From Fredericiella sp963839515 (GTDB lineage: Bacteria; Chloroflexota; Anaerolineae; Caldilineales; Caldilineaceae): 64,000 nt of DNA. Below are positions 34,001 through 41,341 of this stretch, in pieces (positions within the stretch are counted from its first letter, which is position 1; every line of letters begins with the position of its first letter). Below the pieces are notes generated by a model. The model ran no database searches, was not told the DNA's origin, and worked only from the letters and a program-made list of their open reading frames with translations. The stretch is taken from positions 62,001 through 126,000 of the forward strand of contig CAWIVN010000013.1 in the NCBI GenBank assembly GCA_963839515.1. The letters run 5' to 3'. The translations under genes were made by a program, and so were the position numbers.

Positions 34001-36151
34001 GGAGAGGCCGCGCATCCCGGCAAGCCCCTTGTCGACCAAGGCCAGAGCGCTGTCGTCAAGCAGCGTACCGGTGCGGCCAACGCTCCAATCGACAACGCGG
34101 CCCTCCAGCAGCCGGCGCGCCTGTTGACCGGGATGGACAGAATGGTCATAGTCGCGGCGCACGAGGGGAGCCAGCGTATCGTGCGCCAGGCGCGTGCCGC
34201 TTGCTGTGCTCGCTTCTGCGCTATCGCCAGGCAGGTCGGCCAGCACGTAGAGTTCCTTGCTGCGCAGCACGACAGCGTCGAGGTCCGGCCGGTGCGTGTA
34301 GACTGCCCGCAGTTCGTCGGCGCTGCACTGGTCAGCCGTGCCCAGGTCGGTCGTATGCAGGGCCCATAGGTCGGTCACAAAGCCGGACGATACGGAGTCT
34401 GGCTGTTCCTGGGCCAGCGTGGCAATCTGCTGGCGCAGGAAATCGTCGAGCAGGATGCCGTCGCGACGCAGTTGCTCGTAGAGCGTTACGCTGAAACGTG
34501 GAGCGCTCGCATTCTGTGCCGTGGCCGCTGCCCACAACTTGCGCAAGAGGATGTTGAGCGTGGGCGCCACGGGCGAGTCGGGATCGGCTGTCAGGTCGTG
34601 GGCGACGATCTCCGGCAACTGGTCTTCGACGGTCAGCCCGTACTTGGCAGCCAGGCGCTCGCTGCGTACGGGACCCCAGAACGTTTCCTGGATGCCTTCC
34701 ACGTCGAGCGGGGCCAGGAAAACTTTGGCAAAGTCGATGCTTTCCTGGCGCAGCGCGCTTTCGAGTTCGGCCAGCCGTTCCTTGCGAAAGCCCAAAAGTA
34801 AGACGCCGGCCGGTTTGCTGCCGAGCGGCGCTGCGGGCGCAGCGTCGATGCTGCGCAGGGCCTCGGCAAACTCCTCCAACTCACGCAGGTGGTCTGGATT
34901 GCGGCGCGTGAAGACCTCCTCGACCTGGTCCAGGATCAGCACCATAGGTTTGCCGGCTTGCTGCTCTGCCGCCAACCAGGCTTCCACCAGGGTCTTCTGT
35001 GCGTCCGCGGCGGCCAACTGCGTGCGCAGTGTGCCCAGGAGGCCGAGACTGCGGTCGCGGCGGGCATAGGCAACGAGATGCGTCGCTTCGAGGCGTGGGG
35101 CGAGACCGGCGTCCAGGAGCGAGGACTTGCCGACGCCCGACTGGCCATAGTAGAGAATGACGCTGGAGCGGCCGGCGGCCGTCACGCGCTGGTAGAGATC
35201 GCGCACCTGGCGGCTGCGGCCGAAAAAGAGCTCCGCCATGTCGCGGGTATAGTAATCGAGTGCACGCTGGTAGGGGCTGTCGGGCAGCGGCCTGGCGGGC
35301 AGCGGGGGCAGGCCAAAGAGCGGGTCGCCGGCGGCGAGGGGCAGGCTCCATTCGATGGCCGTTTCGGCTCCGGGGCGCGTGCGCAGCAGCCACGGCCAAT
35401 AGCCGCTGGCAGAACTGCCGGCCGCTTCCGCGCCGCTCACTTGCATAACGGACCCGGTCCCATTGCCAGCTGCTGCGGCTGTCACGGGTGGAGCAGCCGA
35501 AGCAGTTGTTTCCGCTGGGGTCGATTCCGCAGTTGTGGCAATGGCGTTGGGGGGCGGACCGCCGCCGGCCGTGTAAAAGAGCGCCGGGTCATCGCCTTTC
35601 TGAGCGCGCAAGGCGGCCACCGCCTGGCGATAGGCGGAGCCGATCGAGTCCCCATGCGCCAGGTTTTGATAGAACGAGTTGGCCAACGTGGCGGCGATGC
35701 TGTCGTCCACTTCCTGGGAGGTGGCGATAACGACTTGGACGTTGGCGGCGAGGAGGCTTTCTACTTGGGGCTCGGTGGAGCAGGCGTTGAGAAAGACAAG
35801 CTGGAGGCTGCGCTGTTCGGCCAGAAAGGAAGCGAAACCGCGGGCGTCAATGCGCTGAAGACTGCCGGGGCTGCTTTGGAAGAGCAGCTCGTAGCTGTCG
35901 GCATGGCCGCCGTAGTGGAAGACGGCGATGCGCCCCTTGAGTTTTGGATGTTGAAAGGCCCCCAGAATATCATCGAGCGTGGCGTTGTAGCGCAGCTCGA
36001 ACTCGCATAAGCCTTGCGCCTCGGCATATTCCAGGGCAGCGCGCACCTGCCGTGCCTCTTCGGGCAGGTTGCGCAGGTAATTGATGCCATCGGCGGGATC
36101 GTTGGCAAAGGCCAGCAGAATCACCGGCTTGTTGGCTGCCGTAACAGGCAT
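31097..36151 (-). CDS. CHAT protease-nSTAND ATPase-TM-beta-propeller protein
   Basis: A 1684-residue signalling protein. Residues 1-195 form a CHAT (caspase-like) domain with the His-Cys dyad: His83 in 'AVFHYGGHADSYELL' and Cys124 in 'LVFLNACSTEP'. After a linker, the nSTAND ATPase (about 295-680) shows Walker A 'YYGQSGVGKSSLL' (336-344) and Walker B 'VLILDQVEEVF' (404-408). A membrane segment (about 742-763, 'AAAAITILVLLASALFLW') is followed by a coiled coil rich in Ala/Glu/Arg (765-830). A WD40-like propeller fills 870-1680. In this class the propeller senses a ligand, the ATPase oligomerises and the protease is activated, often in cell-death or defence pathways; the trigger here is unknown. 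GAGGAG precedes the ATG. Confidence 0.9.
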   Translation of the reverse strand: MPVTAANKPVILLAFANDPADGINYLRNLPEEARQVRAALEYAEAQGLCEFELRYNATLDDILGAFQHPKLKGRIAVFHYGGHADSYELLFQSSPGSLQRIDARGFASFLAEQRSLQLVFLNACSTEPQVESLLAANVQVVIATSQEVDDSIAATLANSFYQNLAHGDSIGSAYRQAVAALRAQKGDDPALFYTAGGGPPPNAIATTAESTPAETTASAAPPVTAAAAGNGTGSVMQVSGAEAAGSSASGYWPWLLRTRPGAETAIEWSLPLAAGDPLFGLPPLPARPLPDSPYQRALDYYTRDMAELFFGRSRQVRDLYQRVTAAGRSSVILYYGQSGVGKSSLLDAGLAPRLEATHLVAYARRDRSLGLLGTLRTQLAAADAQKTLVEAWLAAEQQAGKPMVLILDQVEEVFTRRNPDHLRELEEFAEALRSIDAAPAAPLGSKPAGVLLLGFRKERLAELESALRQESIDFAKVFLAPLDVEGIQETFWGPVRSERLAAKYGLTVEDQLPEIVAHDLTADPDSPVAPTLNILLRKLWAAATAQNASAPRFSVTLYEQLRRDGILLDDFLRQQIATLAQEQPDSVSSGFVTDLWALHTTDLGTADQCSADELRAVYTHRPDLDAVVLRSKELYVLADLPGDSAEASTASGTRLAHDTLAPLVRRDYDHSVHPGQQARRLLEGRVVDWSVGRTGTLLDDSALALVDKGLAGMRGLSDDEQRLLSASRQAQAQRHRQRRLWQTVGAAAAITILVLLASALFLWNNQQVTIAEREAAITKAQLDAERADRIEAERQASEERNRSAALNIQLTRQRELNAARLAQVNESQRIAQLAQQQLTVDPVVSLHLALAALPTSVNQPLVPEAEYALRQAALNSRERRFITTTVSSADQIAIRGNRVAVGGAVPMVYDLELTPQEFPFPTDFTDVRGLRWGNDGRLLGWSSTTAWVVGGGEPLSFSLDAQGLAAPDDTIECAEWQPAQRWVAICTFNSLYAWQPESGRIITLTTEIDTPDLPTEPRSAVWSSDGHRLAGLGAKLALWDSRSPQTPAEVFYPPGEPGQPVSFAYWLPDDESLVAGWFAPGADNVVLQLWQPDAEELQPLPLPGNFAEHFWQVEALYAPDPDDGTPRLLLWANDGFMALYGIDGKQIASAADILPNLNGLSLSPGGERVAGYSASGAAAIWDLRDLTVFTAFNVANNFTAGSLIHVDWLDDNTLALSDENGLIQVARRSDSSDSLSITPLYGYSANERIAHAMRLANGRLLTAGYSDGSASSLRTWQIDPVPTLAGEGLPPAGEPLCRRLHRAVALPQGVARPNVLAWGPGDDLLTTDGDGQVAHWTIGGAAQVLPADEERRFIVAAPDDKHLLRYGNGRDGQIWRLDASGWVQDDTLAGELNGAVWTDDGILVTYADGSTDVIDPANGRRQAGPAGATASGSTLPAADLLLAMRGAAVELWQLGDEQPSVAWPAPQGRNMLLDDVSEGAAAGDAAGDTLLVYRDRSFGQLYVLRLDAAARTLTEVWRSERAHVDSAQARLNPVLPLLASVNDGIVSLVDLEQGRVIWQSTSVGSVAGQSFRAVTWSTDGQYLITQAQPLQQSSFTRNIGVWHWNAAQRRPILLQEVPSSGLLGVSPDTGALLAGEPGQPFADRPYYYPVLANTTQLQTDVQASCLLDRPLDDELRQAFLIVGR

Positions 36152-36243
36152 AGACTCGCAACTCCTCGGGTGCAGGCGGGGACGAACTGCAGCAACCTTA
36201 CTACTCTGTATTTTATACCATTAAAAGAAAGTACACCACCGTC

Positions 36244-36780
36244 ATGAAAGTATCCGCCCAGGGGACACATGATCCAAAGCGCCAGCGCTACCAGGCCATC
36301 CCGCGCGTACTAATCTTCCTTAGCAGCCGCCATCCGCAGACCGGCGAGGAAGAGGTGCTGCTGCTCAAAGGCGCCCCGACTAAGCGGCTGTGGGCGAACC
36401 ATTATAATGGATTAGGCGGGCACGTCGAGGCGGATGAGGACGTGTACAGCGCGGCGCTGCGCGAGGTGCGGGAGGAATCGGGCTTGCAGATGCGGGAGTT
36501 GACGCTGCGTGGGGTAGTTAACATTGACACTGGCAGCGATGAACAGGGCCTGCGGCCCGGCGTAATGATGTTTGTGTTTACGGGCAAGGCGCCCTCACGG
36601 GTGGTTACGCCTTCACATGAGGGAGAGTTGGATTGGCTGCCGCTCCATGCGCTGGCGGAGCACCCGCTGGTGGATGACCTGTACGTGCTGATCCCCCGGG
36701 CTCTGCATGGGCCGTTCTTCTATGGGCACTACGCGCCGCAGGCGGACGATTCGATGGCGTATACGTTTCGAGAGGAGTGA
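36244..36780 (+). CDS. Nudix hydrolase (MutT-like)
   Basis: A Nudix pyrophosphatase of 178 residues. The Nudix box runs through 'GLGGHVEADEDVYSAALREV' and 'REESGL' and is complete. The N-terminal 'PRVLIFLSSRHPQTGEEEVL' and 'NHYNGLGGHVE' resemble 8-oxo-dGTP diphosphatases of the MutT/YtkD type, so it may clean the nucleotide pool. It diverges from the CHAT gene with 92 bp between starts; no clear ribosome site precedes the ATG. It is followed by the astacin-like gene after 135 bp. Confidence 0.85.
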   Translation: MKVSAQGTHDPKRQRYQAIPRVLIFLSSRHPQTGEEEVLLLKGAPTKRLWANHYNGLGGHVEADEDVYSAALREVREESGLQMRELTLRGVVNIDTGSDEQGLRPGVMMFVFTGKAPSRVVTPSHEGELDWLPLHALAEHPLVDDLYVLIPRALHGPFFYGHYAPQADDSMAYTFREE

Positions 36781-36915
36781 ATGAAAGAAGCACGCGGACT
36801 TCGAAATTAAATCTGTGGACATTTTGTGGAATCCAACTTGCTATGCTCAGGTCAAGCGCAGAACGGACGCCTGCAGGATACAGTTAGCGCAACCAAGCCA
36901 AGAAGGAGATCACAG

Positions 36916-38961
36916 ATGAAGAACTCGAAGGCAGCTTCCGGAATGAAGAATTCGACACCAGGTTCAGAAATGAAAAGCACGGACGAAGCCGGCACAAGCG
37001 CGAAAGGGAATATGCCTGGCGGTGCCACTGTCAACATGGGGGCCGGGGCTGGCATAGGGGCCGGGGCTGGCGTTGCCATGACGAAACCCGACAAGCAACA
37101 ACAAGCAGGCGAGAATGGAATTGGCCCGGCACTGCACGGTGAGTTTCGGACAGGGCCGGTGGCTGGGACAACTATAATAAAGGGTGTGACGTTTCAGCGG
37201 AAACCCGTCCAGTATAGCGAAGTAGATGGCATGGCCATCTTCGAAGGCGACATTGTGCTGGGCACCGTGGACGAAGTGCGAGCAGCAATTGATATTGAAG
37301 CCGGGTTGGTGCAGATGTCAGTCGGAATTCCCGAAGGGATTGGGCGGCAGTTCCGCTGGCCGAATGCTACGATCCCGTTCGAGATCGATGCAGCGATGCC
37401 AAATCCCACCCGCGTGATTGATGCAATTGCACACTGGGAGGCAAATACGCGCATTCGCTTCGTGCAACGGACTGCAGCCAATGCGGCGCAGTTCACCGAC
37501 TTTGTGCGTTTCGTGGACGGAGGTGGATGCTCATCGAGCGTGGGGCGGCGCGGTGGGATGCAGACGGTCACGTTAGGCGCGGGCTGTGGCACCGGCAATG
37601 CGATTCACGAGATTGGTCACACGGTGGGCTTGTGGCACGAGCAAAGCCGTGAAGACCGGGACACCTTCGTACGGATTGACTGGGCAAATATTGATCCCGC
37701 CATGCAACACAATTTTGACCAGCATATCGTCGACGGCGATGATCTCGGCCCCTATGACTACGCGTCGATTATGCATTACCCTGCGACGGCCTTCTCCACC
37801 AACGGCCAGCCCACAATTGTGCCACTCCAACCTCTCCCACCGGGCATAGTGATAGGACAGCGCAACGGGCTATCGGCGGGCGATATTGCGGGCGTGCACA
37901 TGATGTATCCAGCCGCGTCTGGAGACTCGGGGCCGGTAGTGGCGTGGGGATCCAACCGGCTTGATGCCTTTGTCATCGGCACTGATTCGGCGCTCTACCA
38001 CAAGTGGTGGGACGGCGCGAACTGGGGACCTTCCCTCACCGACTGGGAATATATGGGCGGCGTCTGCATGAGTCCGCCCGAAGTGGTGGCGTGGGGACCC
38101 AACCGGCTCGACGTCTTTGTGCTGGGCACTGACCGTGCGCTTTACCACAAGTGGTGGGACGGCGCCAACTGGGGACCCTCCCTCACCGACTGGGAGTACA
38201 TGGGCGGCATCTGCACCAGCCCACCCAAGGTGGTGGCCTGGGGACCCAACCGGCTCGACGTCTTTGTGCTGGGCACTGACCGTGCGCTTTACCACAAGTG
38301 GTGGGACGGTGCCAACTGGGGACCCTCCCTCACCGACTGGGAATACATGGGCGGCATCTGTACCAGCCCGCCCGAGGTGGTGGCCTGGGGGCCCAACCGG
38401 CTCGACGTCTTTGTCACCGGCACCGATTCCGCCCTCTACCACAAGTGGTGGGACGGTGCCAACTGGGGACCCTCCCTCACCGACTGGGAGTACATGGGCG
38501 GCATTTGTACCAGCCCACCCAAAGCGGTGGCGTGGGGACCCAACCGGCTCGACGTCTTTGTGCTGGGCACCGACCGTGCGCTTTACCACAAGTGGTGGGA
38601 CGGTGCCAACTGGGGACCCTCCCTCACCGACTATGAATCCTTGGGCGGCATTTGTACCAGCCCACCCGAGGTGGTAGCCTGGGGACCCAACCGGCTCGAC
38701 GTCTTTGTCACCGGCACCGATTCGGCCCTCTTCCACAAGTGGTGGGACGGTGCCAACTGGGGACCCTCCCTCACCGACTATGAATCCTTGGGTGGCATCT
38801 GCACCAGCCCGCCCAGGGTCGTGGCCTGGGGGCCCAACCGGCTCGACGTCTTTGTCACCGGCACCGATTCGGCCCTCTTCCACAAGTGGTGGGATGGTGC
38901 GAACTGGGGACCGTCCATCGCCGATTATGAGTACATGGGTGGCGTTATCCGCGACTTCTAG
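36916..38961 (+). CDS. Astacin-like metalloprotease with seven-repeat lectin propeller
   Basis: A 681-residue protease. Residues 145-335 are an astacin (M12A) domain with zinc motif 'HEIGHTVGLWHEQSREDRD' (231-249) and Met-turn 'SIMHYPA' (285-291), whose Tyr is the fifth ligand. Residues 341-681 are seven copies of a 49-residue unit, each with a '(R/S)ALYHKWWDGANWGPS'-type core, similar to PLL/fucose-lectin beta propellers. No Sec signal peptide is present; the N-terminus is Ser/Lys-rich and then Gly/Ala-rich (33-54). AAGGAG sits 7 bp before the ATG at 36916; the longer frame from 36826 has no such site. It may cut glycosylated surface proteins after export by another route. Confidence 0.9.
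   Translation: MKNSKAASGMKNSTPGSEMKSTDEAGTSAKGNMPGGATVNMGAGAGIGAGAGVAMTKPDKQQQAGENGIGPALHGEFRTGPVAGTTIIKGVTFQRKPVQYSEVDGMAIFEGDIVLGTVDEVRAAIDIEAGLVQMSVGIPEGIGRQFRWPNATIPFEIDAAMPNPTRVIDAIAHWEANTRIRFVQRTAANAAQFTDFVRFVDGGGCSSSVGRRGGMQTVTLGAGCGTGNAIHEIGHTVGLWHEQSREDRDTFVRIDWANIDPAMQHNFDQHIVDGDDLGPYDYASIMHYPATAFSTNGQPTIVPLQPLPPGIVIGQRNGLSAGDIAGVHMMYPAASGDSGPVVAWGSNRLDAFVIGTDSALYHKWWDGANWGPSLTDWEYMGGVCMSPPEVVAWGPNRLDVFVLGTDRALYHKWWDGANWGPSLTDWEYMGGICTSPPKVVAWGPNRLDVFVLGTDRALYHKWWDGANWGPSLTDWEYMGGICTSPPEVVAWGPNRLDVFVTGTDSALYHKWWDGANWGPSLTDWEYMGGICTSPPKAVAWGPNRLDVFVLGTDRALYHKWWDGANWGPSLTDYESLGGICTSPPEVVAWGPNRLDVFVTGTDSALFHKWWDGANWGPSLTDYESLGGICTSPPRVVAWGPNRLDVFVTGTDSALFHKWWDGANWGPSIADYEYMGGVIRDF
37936..38961 (+). 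repeat. Seven tandem 147-bp repeats
   Basis: Units start at 37936, 38083, 38230, 38377, 38524, 38671 and 38818 (period exactly 147 bp, 49 codons; the last is slightly short). Most neighbouring units differ by only a few bases and are nearly identical at DNA level, which points to recent duplication or gene conversion. They encode the blades of the propeller. Confidence 0.95.
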
Positions 38962-39073
38962 GCCAAGCCTATTCTTCGTAATAGCTGGAGTTGGCTCTGC
39001 GCCGGCAGCACTGCTGCCGGCGCAGACGAGTTGGTGATCTTGGTCGTCTCATATCCAGGAGAGCAATACAGCG

Positions 39074-39415
39074 ATGAGAACGATTCCGGGAACAATAGTG
39101 CTGCCGCCGGACGCGCCGCAACAGACGTACGATCGGCTGGTAGTAGAGATCAGAGATGTCTCAATGGCCGATGCACCGTCTGTTGTCATCGCGGAACAAA
39201 CCATGGAAGACGTGACGATCGAGCCGAACGGTGCTGTGAAGTTCAGCATCGATACGCCAGACGTAGGCGCAGGGCGCGCGCTCTCGCTGCGGGTACACAT
39301 CAGCCGCGAGGGGAGCGCGCAGGTCAAAAAAGGGGATTTGCTCACCACGGTAAGCTATCCAATCCCACCGAGCGGGGCGTTCGGTCCCATAACGGTAAGG
39401 GTGAGAGTAGTGTAG
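39074..39415 (+). CDS. YbaY/YscW-like beta-barrel protein
   Basis: A 113-residue protein matching the YscW/YbaY family by the pattern 'GTIVLPPDA', 'RLVVEIRDVSMADAPSVVIA' and 'SLRVHIS'. Family members are usually outer-membrane or surface lipoproteins of unknown role, sometimes secretion chaperones; here the signal peptide and lipobox are missing. AGGAGAG precedes the ATG at long spacing. It follows the astacin gene by 112 bp on the same strand and may share its expression. Confidence 0.75.
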   Translation: MRTIPGTIVLPPDAPQQTYDRLVVEIRDVSMADAPSVVIAEQTMEDVTIEPNGAVKFSIDTPDVGAGRALSLRVHISREGSAQVKKGDLLTTVSYPIPPSGAFGPITVRVRVV

Positions 39416-39439
39416 ATACAAGACGATTGAGGCTGCCTA

Positions 39440-39500
39440 GCGGCTGCCTTCCCGGGGGTAGCAGGCTTCCCGGAAGGGGCGGGTTTCCGGGAGGTGTCGT
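39440..39500. repeat. CTTCCCGGAAG-type repeat cluster
   Basis: The 87-bp gap between the YbaY-like gene and the SDR contains GCCTTCCCGGGGGTAGC, GGCTTCCCGGAAGGGG and TTTCCGGGAGGTGTC, which resemble the repeats at 3300-3331 and 4232-4263. Confidence 0.5.
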
Positions 39501-39502
39501 CT

Positions 39503-40270
<768 letters not shown>

Positions 40271-40356
40271 GGGTCATCTCCTCGCTTTAGCTAAGATTGG
40301 TTAGTTTCATCATAGCACAACTGCAAATGGCTGATTAGCCCCTCTTTTCGCCCCCA

Positions 40357-40365
40357 TGCTACAAT
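40357..40365 (+). promoter_or_regulatory. Extended -10 promoter for the glycosylation operon
   Basis: TGCTACAAT (TGn extension plus TACAAT), 41 bp before the ATG at 40407. No -35 match is visible. Confidence 0.5.
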
Positions 40366-40406
40366 CGCTTGTCAGCCTGCGCGCTGCGGGCGAGGATTGA
40401 TTGCGG

Positions 40407-41336
40407 ATGAATGCAACGATTGGAGAACACATCTCCATTACGGATTGGAACGACTGCCGCATTACGGTGGTGATCCCAACCTATAACGAGGCCGACAACC
40501 TGCCGGCAATCAGCGAGGCGCTGCTGCGGCTTGCCTGGCCTTATCTCCAACTGCTGATCGTGGACGACAATTCGCCGGATGGGACGGGAGCGGTGGCGGA
40601 CAAGCTGGCCGCCCAGTACAATGCCGGTGTGGGTGAGGGCGAGCGGCCCCGTTTCGTGGTGTTGCACCGCCAAGAGAAGGGCGGCCTGGGCACGGCCTAT
40701 GTGGCGGGCATGACTCGCGCCATCGGCGACGGGGCCGACTACATTGTGCAGATGGACGCCGACTTCAGCCATTCGCCTCGCTATCTGCCGCAGATGTTGG
40801 GCGTGCTGCTGGCGACGGGCGCCGACGTGGTGATCGGCAGCCGCTACGTGCCGGGTGGTTCGCTGGACGCCGGCTGGGAGTGGAATCGCCGGCTGCTCAG
40901 TTGGTGGGCCAATCTCTACAGCCGGGCTATCCTGGGGCTGCGCATCCGCGATATGACGGCGGGCTTTAAGATGTGGCGGCGCTCGGCGCTGCAGGTGATC
41001 GGGCTGCAGAGCATTCGCAGCAACGGCTATAGCTTTCAGGTCGAGATGGCCTATTTATGCGAGAAGCTGGGCTTTCGCCTGGTAGAGATACCCATTCACT
41101 TTGAAGACCGCCGCATCGGCCACAGCAAGCTCGACGTGCCCGTTAAGCTCGAATCGGCCTGGCGCACCTGGGAAATTCGCTGGCAGTATCGCCACCTGCG
41201 TGGCCCGGCGCCGGCGCCGGGTGCAAGCCAAGCACGCCAGGTGAGCGGGCAGCAGGCAGCCGGGCAGCAGGCAGCCGGGCCGCAGGCAGCCGGGCAGCAG
41301 GCAGCCGGGCCAGTAAGCGCTGAGAAGCGCGGCTGA
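40407..41336 (+). CDS. Polyprenol-phosphate sugar transferase (GT2, Dpm1/CsbB-type)
   Basis: A family 2 glycosyltransferase of 309 residues that transfers a sugar from a nucleotide to undecaprenyl phosphate on the cytoplasmic face. Motifs: 'VVIPTYNEADNLPAI', 'LLIVDDNSPDGTG' (first Asp pair), 'YIVQMDADFSHSPRYLPQM' (DxD) and 'IPIHFEDRRIGHSKL' (acceptor site). No C-terminal membrane segments are present, unlike CsbB, so it resembles soluble Dpm1. The C-terminal tail has four QQAAG-type repeats and looks disordered. The next gene starts 5 bp after the stop. The start is the ATG at 40407, with GAGGA upstream. Confidence 0.9.
   Translation: MNATIGEHISITDWNDCRITVVIPTYNEADNLPAISEALLRLAWPYLQLLIVDDNSPDGTGAVADKLAAQYNAGVGEGERPRFVVLHRQEKGGLGTAYVAGMTRAIGDGADYIVQMDADFSHSPRYLPQMLGVLLATGADVVIGSRYVPGGSLDAGWEWNRRLLSWWANLYSRAILGLRIRDMTAGFKMWRRSALQVIGLQSIRSNGYSFQVEMAYLCEKLGFRLVEIPIHFEDRRIGHSKLDVPVKLESAWRTWEIRWQYRHLRGPAPAPGASQARQVSGQQAAGQQAAGPQAAGQQAAGPVSAEKRG
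41250..41309 (+). repeat. Four tandem 15-bp repeats
   Basis: CAGCAGGCAGCCGGG is repeated four times (one copy CCG-). It encodes (Q/P)QAAG units at the C-terminal tail of the glycosyltransferase, probably by slippage. Confidence 0.85.
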
Positions 41337-41341
41337 CCTCT

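Noticed and set aside
34889..36010. 373-codon plus-strand frame opposite the CHAT domain
   Set aside because: Antisense of the CHAT/nSTAND coding region; no family features.
37870..38883. 337-codon minus-strand repetitive frame
   Set aside because: Mirror of the 147-bp repeats of the protease gene; repetition is inherited from the sense strand.
37936..38961. Possible CRISPR array because of regular repeats
   Set aside because: Units are contiguous and coding, with no variable spacers and a 147-bp period.
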